Source of the DNA: Clostridia bacterium
GTDB lineage: Bacteria; Bacillota; Clostridia; Christensenellales; UBA1242
Assembly (NCBI GenBank): GCA_017473285.1
Contig: JAFULP010000024.1
Coordinates: 1-7,436 of the forward strand
DNA length: 7,436 nt
Reading direction: 5' to 3'
Shown one piece after another: positions 1 to 5,998 of this stretch (position 1 is the first letter of the stretch; every line of letters starts with the position of its first letter). The translations under genes were made by a program, and so were the position numbers. The notes beneath the pieces were generated by a model. The model had not been told where the DNA came from. It worked only from the letters and a program-made list of their open reading frames with translations, and did not search any database.

Positions 1-329
1 ATCTCAAACGCTTCAACCTTTAATTTGTAGTCTATAGGTCTTATAGTATATTCTCTTCTTTTTTCTCTATTTACAAATTCTTCAGCAATTCTACGGCGAA
101 TAAAACTATCACATAGTTTATCAGCGCTAATAGTACCACTAACTTCCATATCGGCTTCAAGTTTTACACCATCTTCAATTGCCATCTGAGTTAATTTTTG
201 TTGAAGTTCTTCCAAAGTAACTTTAATTTTGGCATTTTTACAAAACTCAACTATTTCATCAAAAGTATATCCCCATTCTCCACTATACTCCTTAACAGCT
301 GCAATAATTCCATATCTACAAATCTTCAT
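1..329 (-). CDS. Unidentified protein, N-terminal part (runs off the left edge)
   Basis: An open minus-strand frame of 109 codons runs without a stop to the window edge, so the gene is partial at its C-terminus. It begins MKICRYGIIAAVKEYSGEWG. The ATG at 327-329 is well supported: AATTAAGGAG lies just upstream, and a TTGACA-17-TATATT promoter lies a short leader away. The visible part is soluble-looking, with no signal peptide or membrane segment. It is helical and charged, with a Glu/Lys-rich stretch around residues 40-55 and a basic RRRIAEEFVNREKRRE stretch around residues 78-93. I do not recognise a family. It is a separate transcription unit downstream of the 128-residue gene. The frame is very likely a real gene; its function is unknown. 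Confidence 0.8.
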   Translation of the reverse strand, partial: MKICRYGIIAAVKEYSGEWGYTFDEIVEFCKNAKIKVTLEELQQKLTQMAIEDGVKLEADMEVSGTISADKLCDSFIRRRIAEEFVNREKRREYTIRPIDYKLKVEAFE

Positions 330-352
330 AACCTTCTCCTTAATTTACCTGA

Positions 353-381
353 AATATATCATACATTTAAGATATTGTCAA
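353..381 (-). promoter_or_regulatory. Sigma-A-type promoter of the left-edge gene
   Basis: On the minus strand the -35 box TTGACA (376-381) is a perfect consensus match, the spacer is 17 bp, and the -10 box is TATATT (353-358). The expected start point near 346 leaves a leader of about 17 nt holding the AAGGAG ribosome-binding site of the left-edge gene. Phased T6 tracts lie roughly 95-130 bp upstream of the expected start point. Confidence 0.8.
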
Positions 382-690
382 GAGTTTATATATAGTTAAG
401 TATAAAACAATTTTAATAACGCTGTAAATTTGTCAACCATTTTTTGCAACTTTTTTAAAGTTTTTTAAAAATTTTTTAAATTTTATTTTCACTCTACTTT
501 TTGTAAACAAATCTGCCTTGCCATACCTTATTATATTGATTTTTTTACAATTTGATTTGCATCTATTCGCAAAATGGCAACACTCTCCCCATCTTATCAA
601 ACATTATCCTATTATACATTACGATTTACCAAAAAGTTGCACCTTGTGCCATTTTATTTAACGCTAAACCCCTTACAAATTATTTAGGCA
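382..690. other. AT-rich non-coding spacer with phased T tracts
   Basis: No convincing gene is visible on either strand here. Four T6 tracts begin at 440, 451, 461 and 472, spaced 11, 10 and 11 bp apart, which matches the DNA helical repeat and predicts intrinsic curvature. The tracts lie upstream of the minus-strand promoter at 353-381. A TATAAT hexamer occurs on the minus strand at 611-616 without a good -35 box. A 37-codon plus-strand frame (574-687) has no ribosome-binding site. Everything else looks like a simple AT-rich spacer. Confidence 0.6.
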
Positions 691-717
691 TTAAAAAAGA
701 GTGGCTCACCCACCCTT
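691..717 (-). terminator. Intrinsic terminator of the 128-residue gene
   Basis: On the minus strand AAGGGTGG (710-717) pairs with CCACTCTT (697-704) across a GTGAG loop, giving an 8-bp stem with one G-U pair, followed by a T6 run. The stem begins inside the TAA stop codon of the upstream gene, so gene end and terminator are fused. Confidence 0.85.
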
Positions 718-1102
718 AAATAGTATTTGTGTTAGATTTGCTGTTTAGCAATTGTTGGTTATAATGTTCTTCATATCGTTCAATAACGCTAACTGGCATA
801 TTTTTATACAACTCTTTATTATCTTCAATGGCTTTTGCAATCTTTCTATCTGCTACTTCCCATTTAAGTATTGGGCGCATAATTACCATTTGCTGTGCTG
901 TGTCGTATGATGCTAGATTAAATATCTTGCCTGTGGTTATTTGCTTTAATCCATAAATAGTTTTTACGCACAACGCAATTCTTTCCGTGCTAGGCGCATA
1001 ATCCCATTTAAATCTATAGCCATCAAAACCAACTTCTTCAACATCCAATTGAAATGCGATGTGGCACAAGTAAATATTCTTTGCCTTATATTTCTTTTCC
1101 AT
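716..1102 (-). CDS. Unidentified 128-residue protein
   Basis: This is a complete monocistronic gene. Its ATG is preceded by AAGGAG at ideal spacing and by a consensus TTGACA-17-TATAAT promoter, and it ends in a strong intrinsic terminator. The protein starts MEKKYKAKNIYLCHIAFQLD. It has no signal peptide or membrane helix. The first two thirds look like mixed beta/alpha structure with several aromatic residues (FDGYRFKWDYAP around residues 26-37). The last third is helical and charged and ends in an Asn/Ser-rich tail (SKSNTNTI). I do not recognise a family, and no catalytic motif stands out. The near-perfect promoter suggests it can be well expressed. Confidence 0.8.
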   Translation of the reverse strand: MEKKYKAKNIYLCHIAFQLDVEEVGFDGYRFKWDYAPSTERIALCVKTIYGLKQITTGKIFNLASYDTAQQMVIMRPILKWEVADRKIAKAIEDNKELYKNMPVSVIERYEEHYNQQLLNSKSNTNTI

Positions 1103-1123
1103 ACCTGCTCCTTAATTGATGCT

Positions 1124-1152
1124 ATTATATATCAAAAGAAAAACCTTGTCAA
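1124..1152 (-). promoter_or_regulatory. Consensus sigma-A promoter of the 128-residue gene
   Basis: On the minus strand TTGACA (1147-1152), 17 bp, TATAAT (1124-1129) matches the full consensus at both hexamers. The -35 box and part of the spacer lie inside the terminator hairpin of the upstream operon. The leader to the ATG is short and holds AATTAAGGAG. Confidence 0.9.
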
Positions 1153-1176
1153 TAGTTAAATAATTATTAACAAGGT
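1134..1176 (-). terminator. Intrinsic terminator of the nuclease/transglutaminase/rluA operon
   Basis: On the minus strand ACCTTGTTAATA (1165-1176) pairs with TATTGACAAGGT (1143-1154) as a 12-bp stem with one G-U pair and a 10-nt loop. It is followed by a T-rich tail (TTTTCTTTT, 1134-1142). It begins 33 bases after the TAA that ends the full-length rluA frame. Its downstream arm contains the -35 hexamer of the next gene's promoter, so termination and re-initiation share the same bases. Confidence 0.75.
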
Positions 1177-1208
1177 ATTAATTTATTTGTTAAGATGCAC
1201 CCAAACAC

Positions 1209-1439
1209 TTATTCGTGGTCTTCCCACCAAGTAGGCATTATTTCAAAAGATTGTGTGTTTAGATATTCCAAACTTGATTTTTTTGGAAAGTTAAATCCCA
1301 TATAATATGCCGTCAAGCACATCATTTTGTTGTCTCCCACACCATATTTGCCATCTCCCACGATTGGATATCCAAAGTATGCAATATGTGCCCTAATTTG
1401 ATGAGTTTTGCCCGTTACAAGTTCAGCTTGAAGTATTTT
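1209..1439 (-). pseudogene. C-terminal remainder of the RluA-family gene, after an in-frame TAA
   Basis: This stretch continues the upstream pseudouridine synthase in the same frame, directly after the TAA at 1440-1442, for 76 codons to its own TAA. It contains LVTGKTHQIRAH and YPIVGDGKYG, the characteristic C-terminal motifs of the RluA/RsuA-type catalytic domain. It ends in WWEDHE. There is no start codon with a ribosome-binding site at its beginning, so it would not be translated alone. No second stop or frameshift is visible. The lesion is therefore one base change (for example Tyr TAT to TAA), a sequencing error, or a site of stop read-through. Joined with the upstream part the frame is 278 codons plus stop, close to the usual family length. 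Confidence 0.75.
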
Positions 1440-2045
1440 TTAATTATCCAAATATTTAACAAGATGAAAATGTGTTACAATCTCCTCATAACCGCTGGTT
1501 TTAACTTCGGATATTAAAACTTTTGAATTTTCGCTAAACTTCTTCAAATACATTTTGTGTTTAACCGCATCAATGTTGACTTTGCCTTTTACTTTTAAAA
1601 GGTATTTTTTGATTATTGTGCGTTCTTTAAAGGCTTTTAATAGTTCGCTTTCGGCTTGAGTGTTTTTGGCAAATACTACCAATCCTTGCGTATTTCGGTC
1701 AATACGATGTACAGCGTAAAGTTCATTGTGGCTTAAACGCAAAATATCAAGCAAATTACGGTCATCTTCGCTGGTTACTTCAATGCCCGCACGCTTGCTT
1801 ACAACCATCACATTTTCGTCTTCAAACACAGTTTCACACCAAGGCTCATTGTTGACTACAAAATATGCTTCAACTATGTCCCCTTTACGCAAAGTACAAG
1901 GCTTGGTTTTTCTAACGCCATTTACCTTTACATCTTTATCTTTAAACAGTTTTTCTATTTGATAATTAGAAAGAAGTGGCAAAGCCTTTCTTAACGCTTT
2001 GCCCAACTCAATATTTTCTTCTACCTTAAATTCTATTTTTTCCAT
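1440..2045 (-). CDS. RluA-family pseudouridine synthase, truncated by premature TAA
   Basis: The protein would isomerise uridine to pseudouridine in 23S rRNA or tRNA. Residues 1-62 form an S4-like RNA-binding domain (ALPLLSNYQIEKLFKDKDVK, then KPCTLRKGDIVEAYF). The catalytic domain starts near residue 70. HRIDRNTQGL at 113-122 is the RluA motif II, with Asp116 as the expected catalytic residue, and KKYLLKVKG follows at 146-154. The frame stops at codon 202, before the substrate-binding TGKTHQIR motif, so the 201-residue product should be inactive unless the stop is bypassed. The remainder lies in frame just downstream. The ATG abuts the TAG of the transglutaminase-like gene with no spacing and only a weak ribosome-binding site (TTGGAA), implying translational coupling. 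The family call is firm; the exact target nucleotide cannot be assigned. Confidence 0.85.
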   Translation of the reverse strand: MEKIEFKVEENIELGKALRKALPLLSNYQIEKLFKDKDVKVNGVRKTKPCTLRKGDIVEAYFVVNNEPWCETVFEDENVMVVSKRAGIEVTSEDDRNLLDILRLSHNELYAVHRIDRNTQGLVVFAKNTQAESELLKAFKERTIIKKYLLKVKGKVNIDAVKHKMYLKKFSENSKVLISEVKTSGYEEIVTHFHLVKYLDN

Positions 2046-3314
2046 CTATAATTCCAAATTTTTATTATACTCTTGCGCAAAGCAATTTGATGCCCCTTGC
2101 TCAAAAATTTTACCAGCACGACTGGTTGTATCATCGATAATTTTGTCAGTTATTTCTTTGCATTTTTGATATATTTTTCCGCTTGCTTGATAAACATTTA
2201 TCAAGGCACTTTCAATATCTTCTATTTGTATTGATTTATTGTCTTGATGTTGGATAATTATATTAAGCATTTCTTTTAAATATCGTTCGGCTGTTTCATT
2301 TCCATGTTGTTGAAAATTAAACATGCTTATATCATTTTCATTTATTTCTGTGCGTGCAGTTGCAAGTTTTTGATATTTTCTAAACCATAAACTTGTAGTA
2401 AGTTTAAAATAATAGTTTGATAAATCTAAATCTTCACTTGTGTTTCTTAATATCTCTAATGCTTCTAAAATTTCCTTTTTATCCTGTTCAATATCTGTAA
2501 ACGGTGCATTGGATTTTTTAATTGCACAATCAGTAAAATATTTTGTATCTTCAAAAGGAATTAAACAATAATTAAAATATTTATTTCCATTATCTTTTAA
2601 GCAATCCCAACATGAGTCACAATAATATGGTTTGCCTCCAATCATAACAACATTGTTTGCATGACCACCTAAATATTTCCCGTCTTTTTTATCCCTAATT
2701 TCGCAACTATTTATATAGCATTCAATACCAATGCGATTACACAATTCCTTTAATAAAGTGGCAAATCCAACGCATACAATATCGCCCGTTTTTAAAATAG
2801 AAGTTATTGATCTAGAACTCATTAAATCTTCTTTGTTTTCGTGATATTTTCTGTTTGCAACATAACTATATGCCATTAAAAACTTTTCTAGTTCGTTTAA
2901 TGGGCGTTTTGTTCCATTTTCTTCTACTGTAGCAGTTGTAATCTGTTCTACAACTGTGTCTAGATGCTGGTTCGCAAACAAAACATCTTCTATGTCGTAA
3001 AAATCGCCATCTGTAATTTTTAAATCGCAACCCTTTAAGCGCAATTGTTGTCTTGTTTTAAGTAGTTTTTCACACTGCTGAGTAGACATATATGCTTCTT
3101 TTTCAATATCAATTACCACAACCTTATTTTGTAACACAACATCTGATTGATTTAGCATTTCAATTGCATCATCTAGTTTGCCAATATTATCCAAGCCTAG
3201 TGATAAGTAAGTACTTTTTACATTATTGCTTATACGGCGAACTTCCCCATCATAATTTATTAATTGTGTTCTATTGCTTAGATAATTATCTAACCTCTTT
3301 AAACTGATATCCAT
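2046..3314 (-). CDS. Transglutaminase-like domain protein, 422 residues
   Basis: The middle of this protein carries the transglutaminase/papain-like signature. GDIVCVGFATLLKELC around residues 177-192 supplies the candidate nucleophile Cys181. GGHANNVVMIGGKPYYCD around 216-233 supplies His218 and Asp233, and a SCWD follows. Order and spacing fit the Cys-His-Asp triad, so the protein may be a cysteine protease, peptidase or acyl-transfer enzyme; the substrate is unknown. The N-terminal ~140 residues and the helical C-terminal ~180 residues are unrecognised. There is no signal peptide or membrane segment, so a cytoplasmic location is likely. GGAG lies 8 bases before the ATG, inside the end of the nuclease-like gene, whose TAG is 3 bases upstream. 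The next gene starts immediately at its stop. It is the middle gene of a tightly coupled operon. Confidence 0.8.
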   Translation of the reverse strand: MDISLKRLDNYLSNRTQLINYDGEVRRISNNVKSTYLSLGLDNIGKLDDAIEMLNQSDVVLQNKVVVIDIEKEAYMSTQQCEKLLKTRQQLRLKGCDLKITDGDFYDIEDVLFANQHLDTVVEQITTATVEENGTKRPLNELEKFLMAYSYVANRKYHENKEDLMSSRSITSILKTGDIVCVGFATLLKELCNRIGIECYINSCEIRDKKDGKYLGGHANNVVMIGGKPYYCDSCWDCLKDNGNKYFNYCLIPFEDTKYFTDCAIKKSNAPFTDIEQDKKEILEALEILRNTSEDLDLSNYYFKLTTSLWFRKYQKLATARTEINENDISMFNFQQHGNETAERYLKEMLNIIIQHQDNKSIQIEDIESALINVYQASGKIYQKCKEITDKIIDDTTSRAGKIFEQGASNCFAQEYNKNLEL

Positions 3315-3317
3315 TAT

Positions 3318-4163
3318 CTATTCTCCAAAATACGCATCACGCATATATTTAGCGCCAAGTTCTTGGCTGTCGTGCGCTTCACTAATAACCCATGGTTCAA
3401 GGTTAAATTCGTGCAATAATTCAACAAACCAATCAAGGTTAGGCAAGCCTTCGCTTCCATCTGGCATTGATGCGCCGTGCACCAAATGCTTAATCTCACC
3501 CTTATCGCCATAATTGATTGTGTAGGCGTGGAAATGCACCATACTAAACTTATCTGGCAACTTATCCTTTAAATGCTGTAATTTAGCCCTTAAAATCTCT
3601 TTAGACTTAATTGAGCCAAACTCTCTTGCATGCAAATGTGCAATATCAATACAAGGATATGCGTATTTGCAATTTTGACATATTTCAATAATCTCATCTA
3701 ATGAACCAAGATTTGCGGTCTTGCCACCAATTTCTGGGTAAAATCTTACATCTCCCATATCAATGCTTAAAGATATATCATTTAAGTGTTTAATTATGCG
3801 CTTAATAGCATCTCGTCTTCCTTGTTCGGTGTTTTCATGCCCACCGCCTGGATGAAATATTATGCGATTACAATTAATGCTTTTTGCAAGTTCAACACCC
3901 TTGGTTAATATATCAATACTACGCTCAACAACCGCATCGTTTGTGCTTCCAAGATTGATATAATATGGCCCGTGTATGCTAATATAAAAGCCTTCTTGTT
4001 GTGCTTTTAGTATATTTTCCTTGGTTTTGTCACTCATCTTGAACCCAAATGTACATTGAACTTCGTATGCGTTTAGATTCATACCTTTTAACCAATAAAA
4101 AAAGTCATTAGGCTTGCCCTTATAGTTAACTGGCACTCCTGCCACTCCAAATTTTGCTATCAT
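3318..4163 (-). CDS. Endonuclease IV-like (AP endonuclease family 2) TIM-barrel protein
   Basis: This 281-residue protein has the length and motif order of endonuclease IV (Nfo), a metal-dependent enzyme that cuts DNA at abasic sites. Visible metal-ligand candidates are His64 in SIHGPYYINLGS, His104 in IIFHPGG, Glu144 in PEIGGKTANLGS, Asp173 and His176 in CIDIAHLHA, His212 in MVHFHAY, His226 in EIKH, and Glu262 in SEAHD. The usual Asp of the DxH pair near residue 224 is Ile, so the third metal site may differ. It could be a real DNA-repair enzyme or a sugar-isomerase-like relative. The frame extends 45 bases further upstream to a TTG, but AGGAG four bases before the ATG of MIAKFGVAG fixes the start at 4163. 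It is the first gene of the three-gene operon. Confidence 0.85.
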   Translation of the reverse strand: MIAKFGVAGVPVNYKGKPNDFFYWLKGMNLNAYEVQCTFGFKMSDKTKENILKAQQEGFYISIHGPYYINLGSTNDAVVERSIDILTKGVELAKSINCNRIIFHPGGGHENTEQGRRDAIKRIIKHLNDISLSIDMGDVRFYPEIGGKTANLGSLDEIIEICQNCKYAYPCIDIAHLHAREFGSIKSKEILRAKLQHLKDKLPDKFSMVHFHAYTINYGDKGEIKHLVHGASMPDGSEGLPNLDWFVELLHEFNLEPWVISEAHDSQELGAKYMRDAYFGE

Positions 4164-4396
4164 AATTCTCCTATTTTTGTCTTTGTATCGACGGCACCAA
4201 AATAGCAAATGCTATTTTATGCGTTTAGTCACACGCCACTGCTGTAAACACTAAAACTAATTAAATATGCCAAATGTAATGTCTAGTATAATTATTTACT
4301 AAATTTAGTGCCTAATACGTTATTGAGCACTTAATAAATAATGCCACCTTACTATTCAAATCGGCACATTAACCTATTTGCTGATGGTTACACCAC
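4164..4396. other. Spacer upstream of the operon, rich in inverted repeats
   Basis: This spacer holds the leader and promoter region of the operon. I see no consensus promoter; TATACT on the minus strand (4286-4291) is a weak -10 candidate. Inverted repeats are AAAATAGC/GCTATTTT with a 4-base loop (4199-4218), the perfect 12-bp palindrome ACTAAATTTAGT (4298-4309), and an 11-bp imperfect repeat with a 3-base loop (4307-4331). None is followed by a T run on the minus strand, so they are more likely operator or leader structures than terminators. No clear terminator is visible for the cardiolipin synthase-like gene. Confidence 0.4.
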
Positions 4397-5716
4397 CTAG
4401 TTGAATTTTTTAAATATTTTTTCCTTAAACAATACATTTTTAGGCTTACAAATGCGGTAACTGTTGTTTACCATTTCGTTGAAATAGTTTACTGTTTTGT
4501 TGCAAAAATCTGCATTGTTGATTATCAACACGCTTTGTAAATTGTTGCGAATTTCAAGATTAACAATCGAAAAATTGCCCACAAAATTCAAGTTGTCAAT
4601 CACAATAAAGTTAGAGCCTATCACGCCATCATAAATATATGCGGTTGCCCCATACATAGCCATTTCCTTAATGTATGCACGAGATGCATAATAATTCATT
4701 GAATAGCCAGTTTTTGATAGCATAATCTTAACATCAATGCCAGACAAAATTGCCATAAGCAACGCTTGCTTAATTGCTGGTGTTGGTATAAACTTGTTGG
4801 TATGTATTATTATGCGCTTTTTAGCATCATTAATTGCCTTTAATAGCAATCCTTCAAAGTCCTTATCGGCAACGCTTGAAACATATTGCATTTCAAGTTC
4901 GCCTTGTGCGTTGTATTCGTTGTGCTCCAACTCATAATATTTTTGAGTTGCAAAAGATACATCTAAATGACAATCCAAATCCACGCTTTTAACTATTTCA
5001 CCTTGAAGTTTGTAGTACAAACTTGAGCAACTTATAGGTTTATCCTTCGACTTTAACTCAACGGTATTATAAATATATACCCTTTTGCCGTCAATAGATA
5101 TTAAGTTTTTAGCATTTTTGTAGTATTTATTAAACTTATCATACTTATTAAATCTATTAACCCTTACACCCCTTGAGCGCAAGTCTTTAATAACTTTTCT
5201 GTCCGCAAATTTACTTTTACCAAATATGCATTTTACGCTAACACCCATACTTTGTTTTTCTTTCAAAATTGATATAATGTTATCGTTATTAATACCTGTT
5301 AAAAACAATTCATTGTCGATAATAATATACTCTTTTGCCTTTTCAAGGTCTCTTAACAAATTATTAACAAACGCTTCGTTATTATCCATAACTTGTATAT
5401 CATTATTTTTTAAAATTTCAGCGCTATAGTGCCTTTTGTTAAAATTAAGTGTTTCATTATTGGATGCAACTTTATTAACCGAATAATTAACTAAATTTTT
5501 ATAAATTTCATCTTGTTCAAATTTGGTTTTAATAGTCTTTTTAAGTTTTGGTTTGTCGCAAAAACAAATAAAATATGTAATAAATCCAAAAATGGAAGTT
5601 ACAACAATTATAATGTTCCAAAAAATAATCTTTTTGCAATCGGTTTCAAAGCAAACCACCGCAATAATCATTGCAAGAATTAATGCAATATGTATAATCA
5701 ATGCTAAAGCAATCAT
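4397..5716 (-). CDS. Cardiolipin synthase/PLD-like membrane protein with degenerate HKD motifs
   Basis: The 439-residue protein has the layout of a bacterial cardiolipin synthase: two N-terminal membrane helices (about residues 1-23 and 30-53), a linker, then two phospholipase D repeats. In such enzymes each repeat carries HxKxxxxD. Here the first repeat reads NAKNLISIDGK (residues 201-211), with Ala202 and Asn204 where His and Lys belong. The second reads GSNFIVID (367-374), with Gly and Asn at those positions. Only the Asp residues remain, and the following GG/GTxN and RSFxxNxE elements are also altered (VGNFS, EIRNN). Lipid transfer by the usual His mechanism should be impossible, yet the frame is intact, suggesting a selected pseudoenzyme, perhaps a membrane-lipid sensor or scaffold. 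An ATG at 5737 overlaps the -10 box; AGGAG eight bases before the ATG at 5716 marks the true start. Confidence 0.85.
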   Translation of the reverse strand: MIALALIIHIALILAMIIAVVCFETDCKKIIFWNIIIVVTSIFGFITYFICFCDKPKLKKTIKTKFEQDEIYKNLVNYSVNKVASNNETLNFNKRHYSAEILKNNDIQVMDNNEAFVNNLLRDLEKAKEYIIIDNELFLTGINNDNIISILKEKQSMGVSVKCIFGKSKFADRKVIKDLRSRGVRVNRFNKYDKFNKYYKNAKNLISIDGKRVYIYNTVELKSKDKPISCSSLYYKLQGEIVKSVDLDCHLDVSFATQKYYELEHNEYNAQGELEMQYVSSVADKDFEGLLLKAINDAKKRIIIHTNKFIPTPAIKQALLMAILSGIDVKIMLSKTGYSMNYYASRAYIKEMAMYGATAYIYDGVIGSNFIVIDNLNFVGNFSIVNLEIRNNLQSVLIINNADFCNKTVNYFNEMVNNSYRICKPKNVLFKEKIFKKFN

Positions 5717-5735
5717 AAAATAATCTCCTGTTTGC

Positions 5736-5764
5736 ATTGTAGCACAAATAAAAAATTGTTACAA
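5736..5764 (-). promoter_or_regulatory. Promoter of the cardiolipin synthase-like gene
   Basis: On the minus strand TTGTAA (5759-5764), 17 bp, TACAAT (5736-5741), each 4-5 of 6 to consensus. The implied start point, near 5729, lies just upstream of AGGAG and rules out the upstream ATG at 5737 as a translated start. Confidence 0.6.
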
Positions 5765-5996
5765 CTAAATTAAATGTAAATAACCAAAAATTAATTTAAA
5801 ATAATGCAAAATTTATATTCTTTTAATTATATTGCTTTAATTTGTTATCTACTGTATTTATTAACTAATGTATAGGTCTATATATAAATTTTTTAAATAG
5901 TTATAATTAAATTATTAAACTAAAAAGTTATGTAGTTAAAACGCCTTAAATTATTACAACTTTTTAATTAAAATATTATTATAAAAGGAGAAATTT
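5765..5996. other. Divergent AT-rich intergenic region
   Basis: This region separates the divergently transcribed cardiolipin synthase-like gene and the XRE regulator. It is extremely AT-rich and contains no coding frame with a ribosome-binding site. A TATAAT hexamer at 5902-5907 (plus strand) could be the regulator's -10 box, although the -35 is poor. A second pair, TTACAA-17-TATTAT (5954-5982), would start transcription inside the ribosome-binding site and is unlikely. The regulator could control either flanking gene from here, but I see no clear operator dyad against the AT background. Confidence 0.4.
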
Positions 5997-5998
5997 AT

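Noticed and set aside
574..687. A 37-codon plus-strand frame starting ATGGCAACACTC
   Set aside because: There is no ribosome-binding site or promoter, the composition is unlike a protein gene, and it lies head-on to a minus-strand gene and its terminator.
382..690. tRNA or other known structured RNA gene in the long spacers
   Set aside because: No cloverleaf, GTTC-A loop motif or recognisable riboswitch core was found in 382-690 or 5765-5996.
1726..1962. Plus-strand open frame inside the pseudouridine synthase gene
   Set aside because: It is antisense to a clear family match, lacks a ribosome-binding site, and is a chance opening. The same applies to plus-strand frames at 198-395, 3092-3307, 4737-4937, 5226-5429, 5523-5723 and 6169-6378.
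3314..3511. Minus-strand 65-codon frame overlapping the end of the nuclease-like gene
   Set aside because: It lies in another frame of a conserved coding region, and the nuclease frame has strong motif support.
4164..4208. Upstream extension of the nuclease-like frame to a TTG
   Set aside because: There is no ribosome-binding site for the TTG. AGGAG before the ATG at 4163, and homology starting at KFGVAG, favour the shorter form.
4382..4396. Hairpin just after the cardiolipin synthase-like gene as a terminator
   Set aside because: On the minus strand a 6-bp stem with a 3-base loop forms, but no T run follows, so an intrinsic terminator is not supported.
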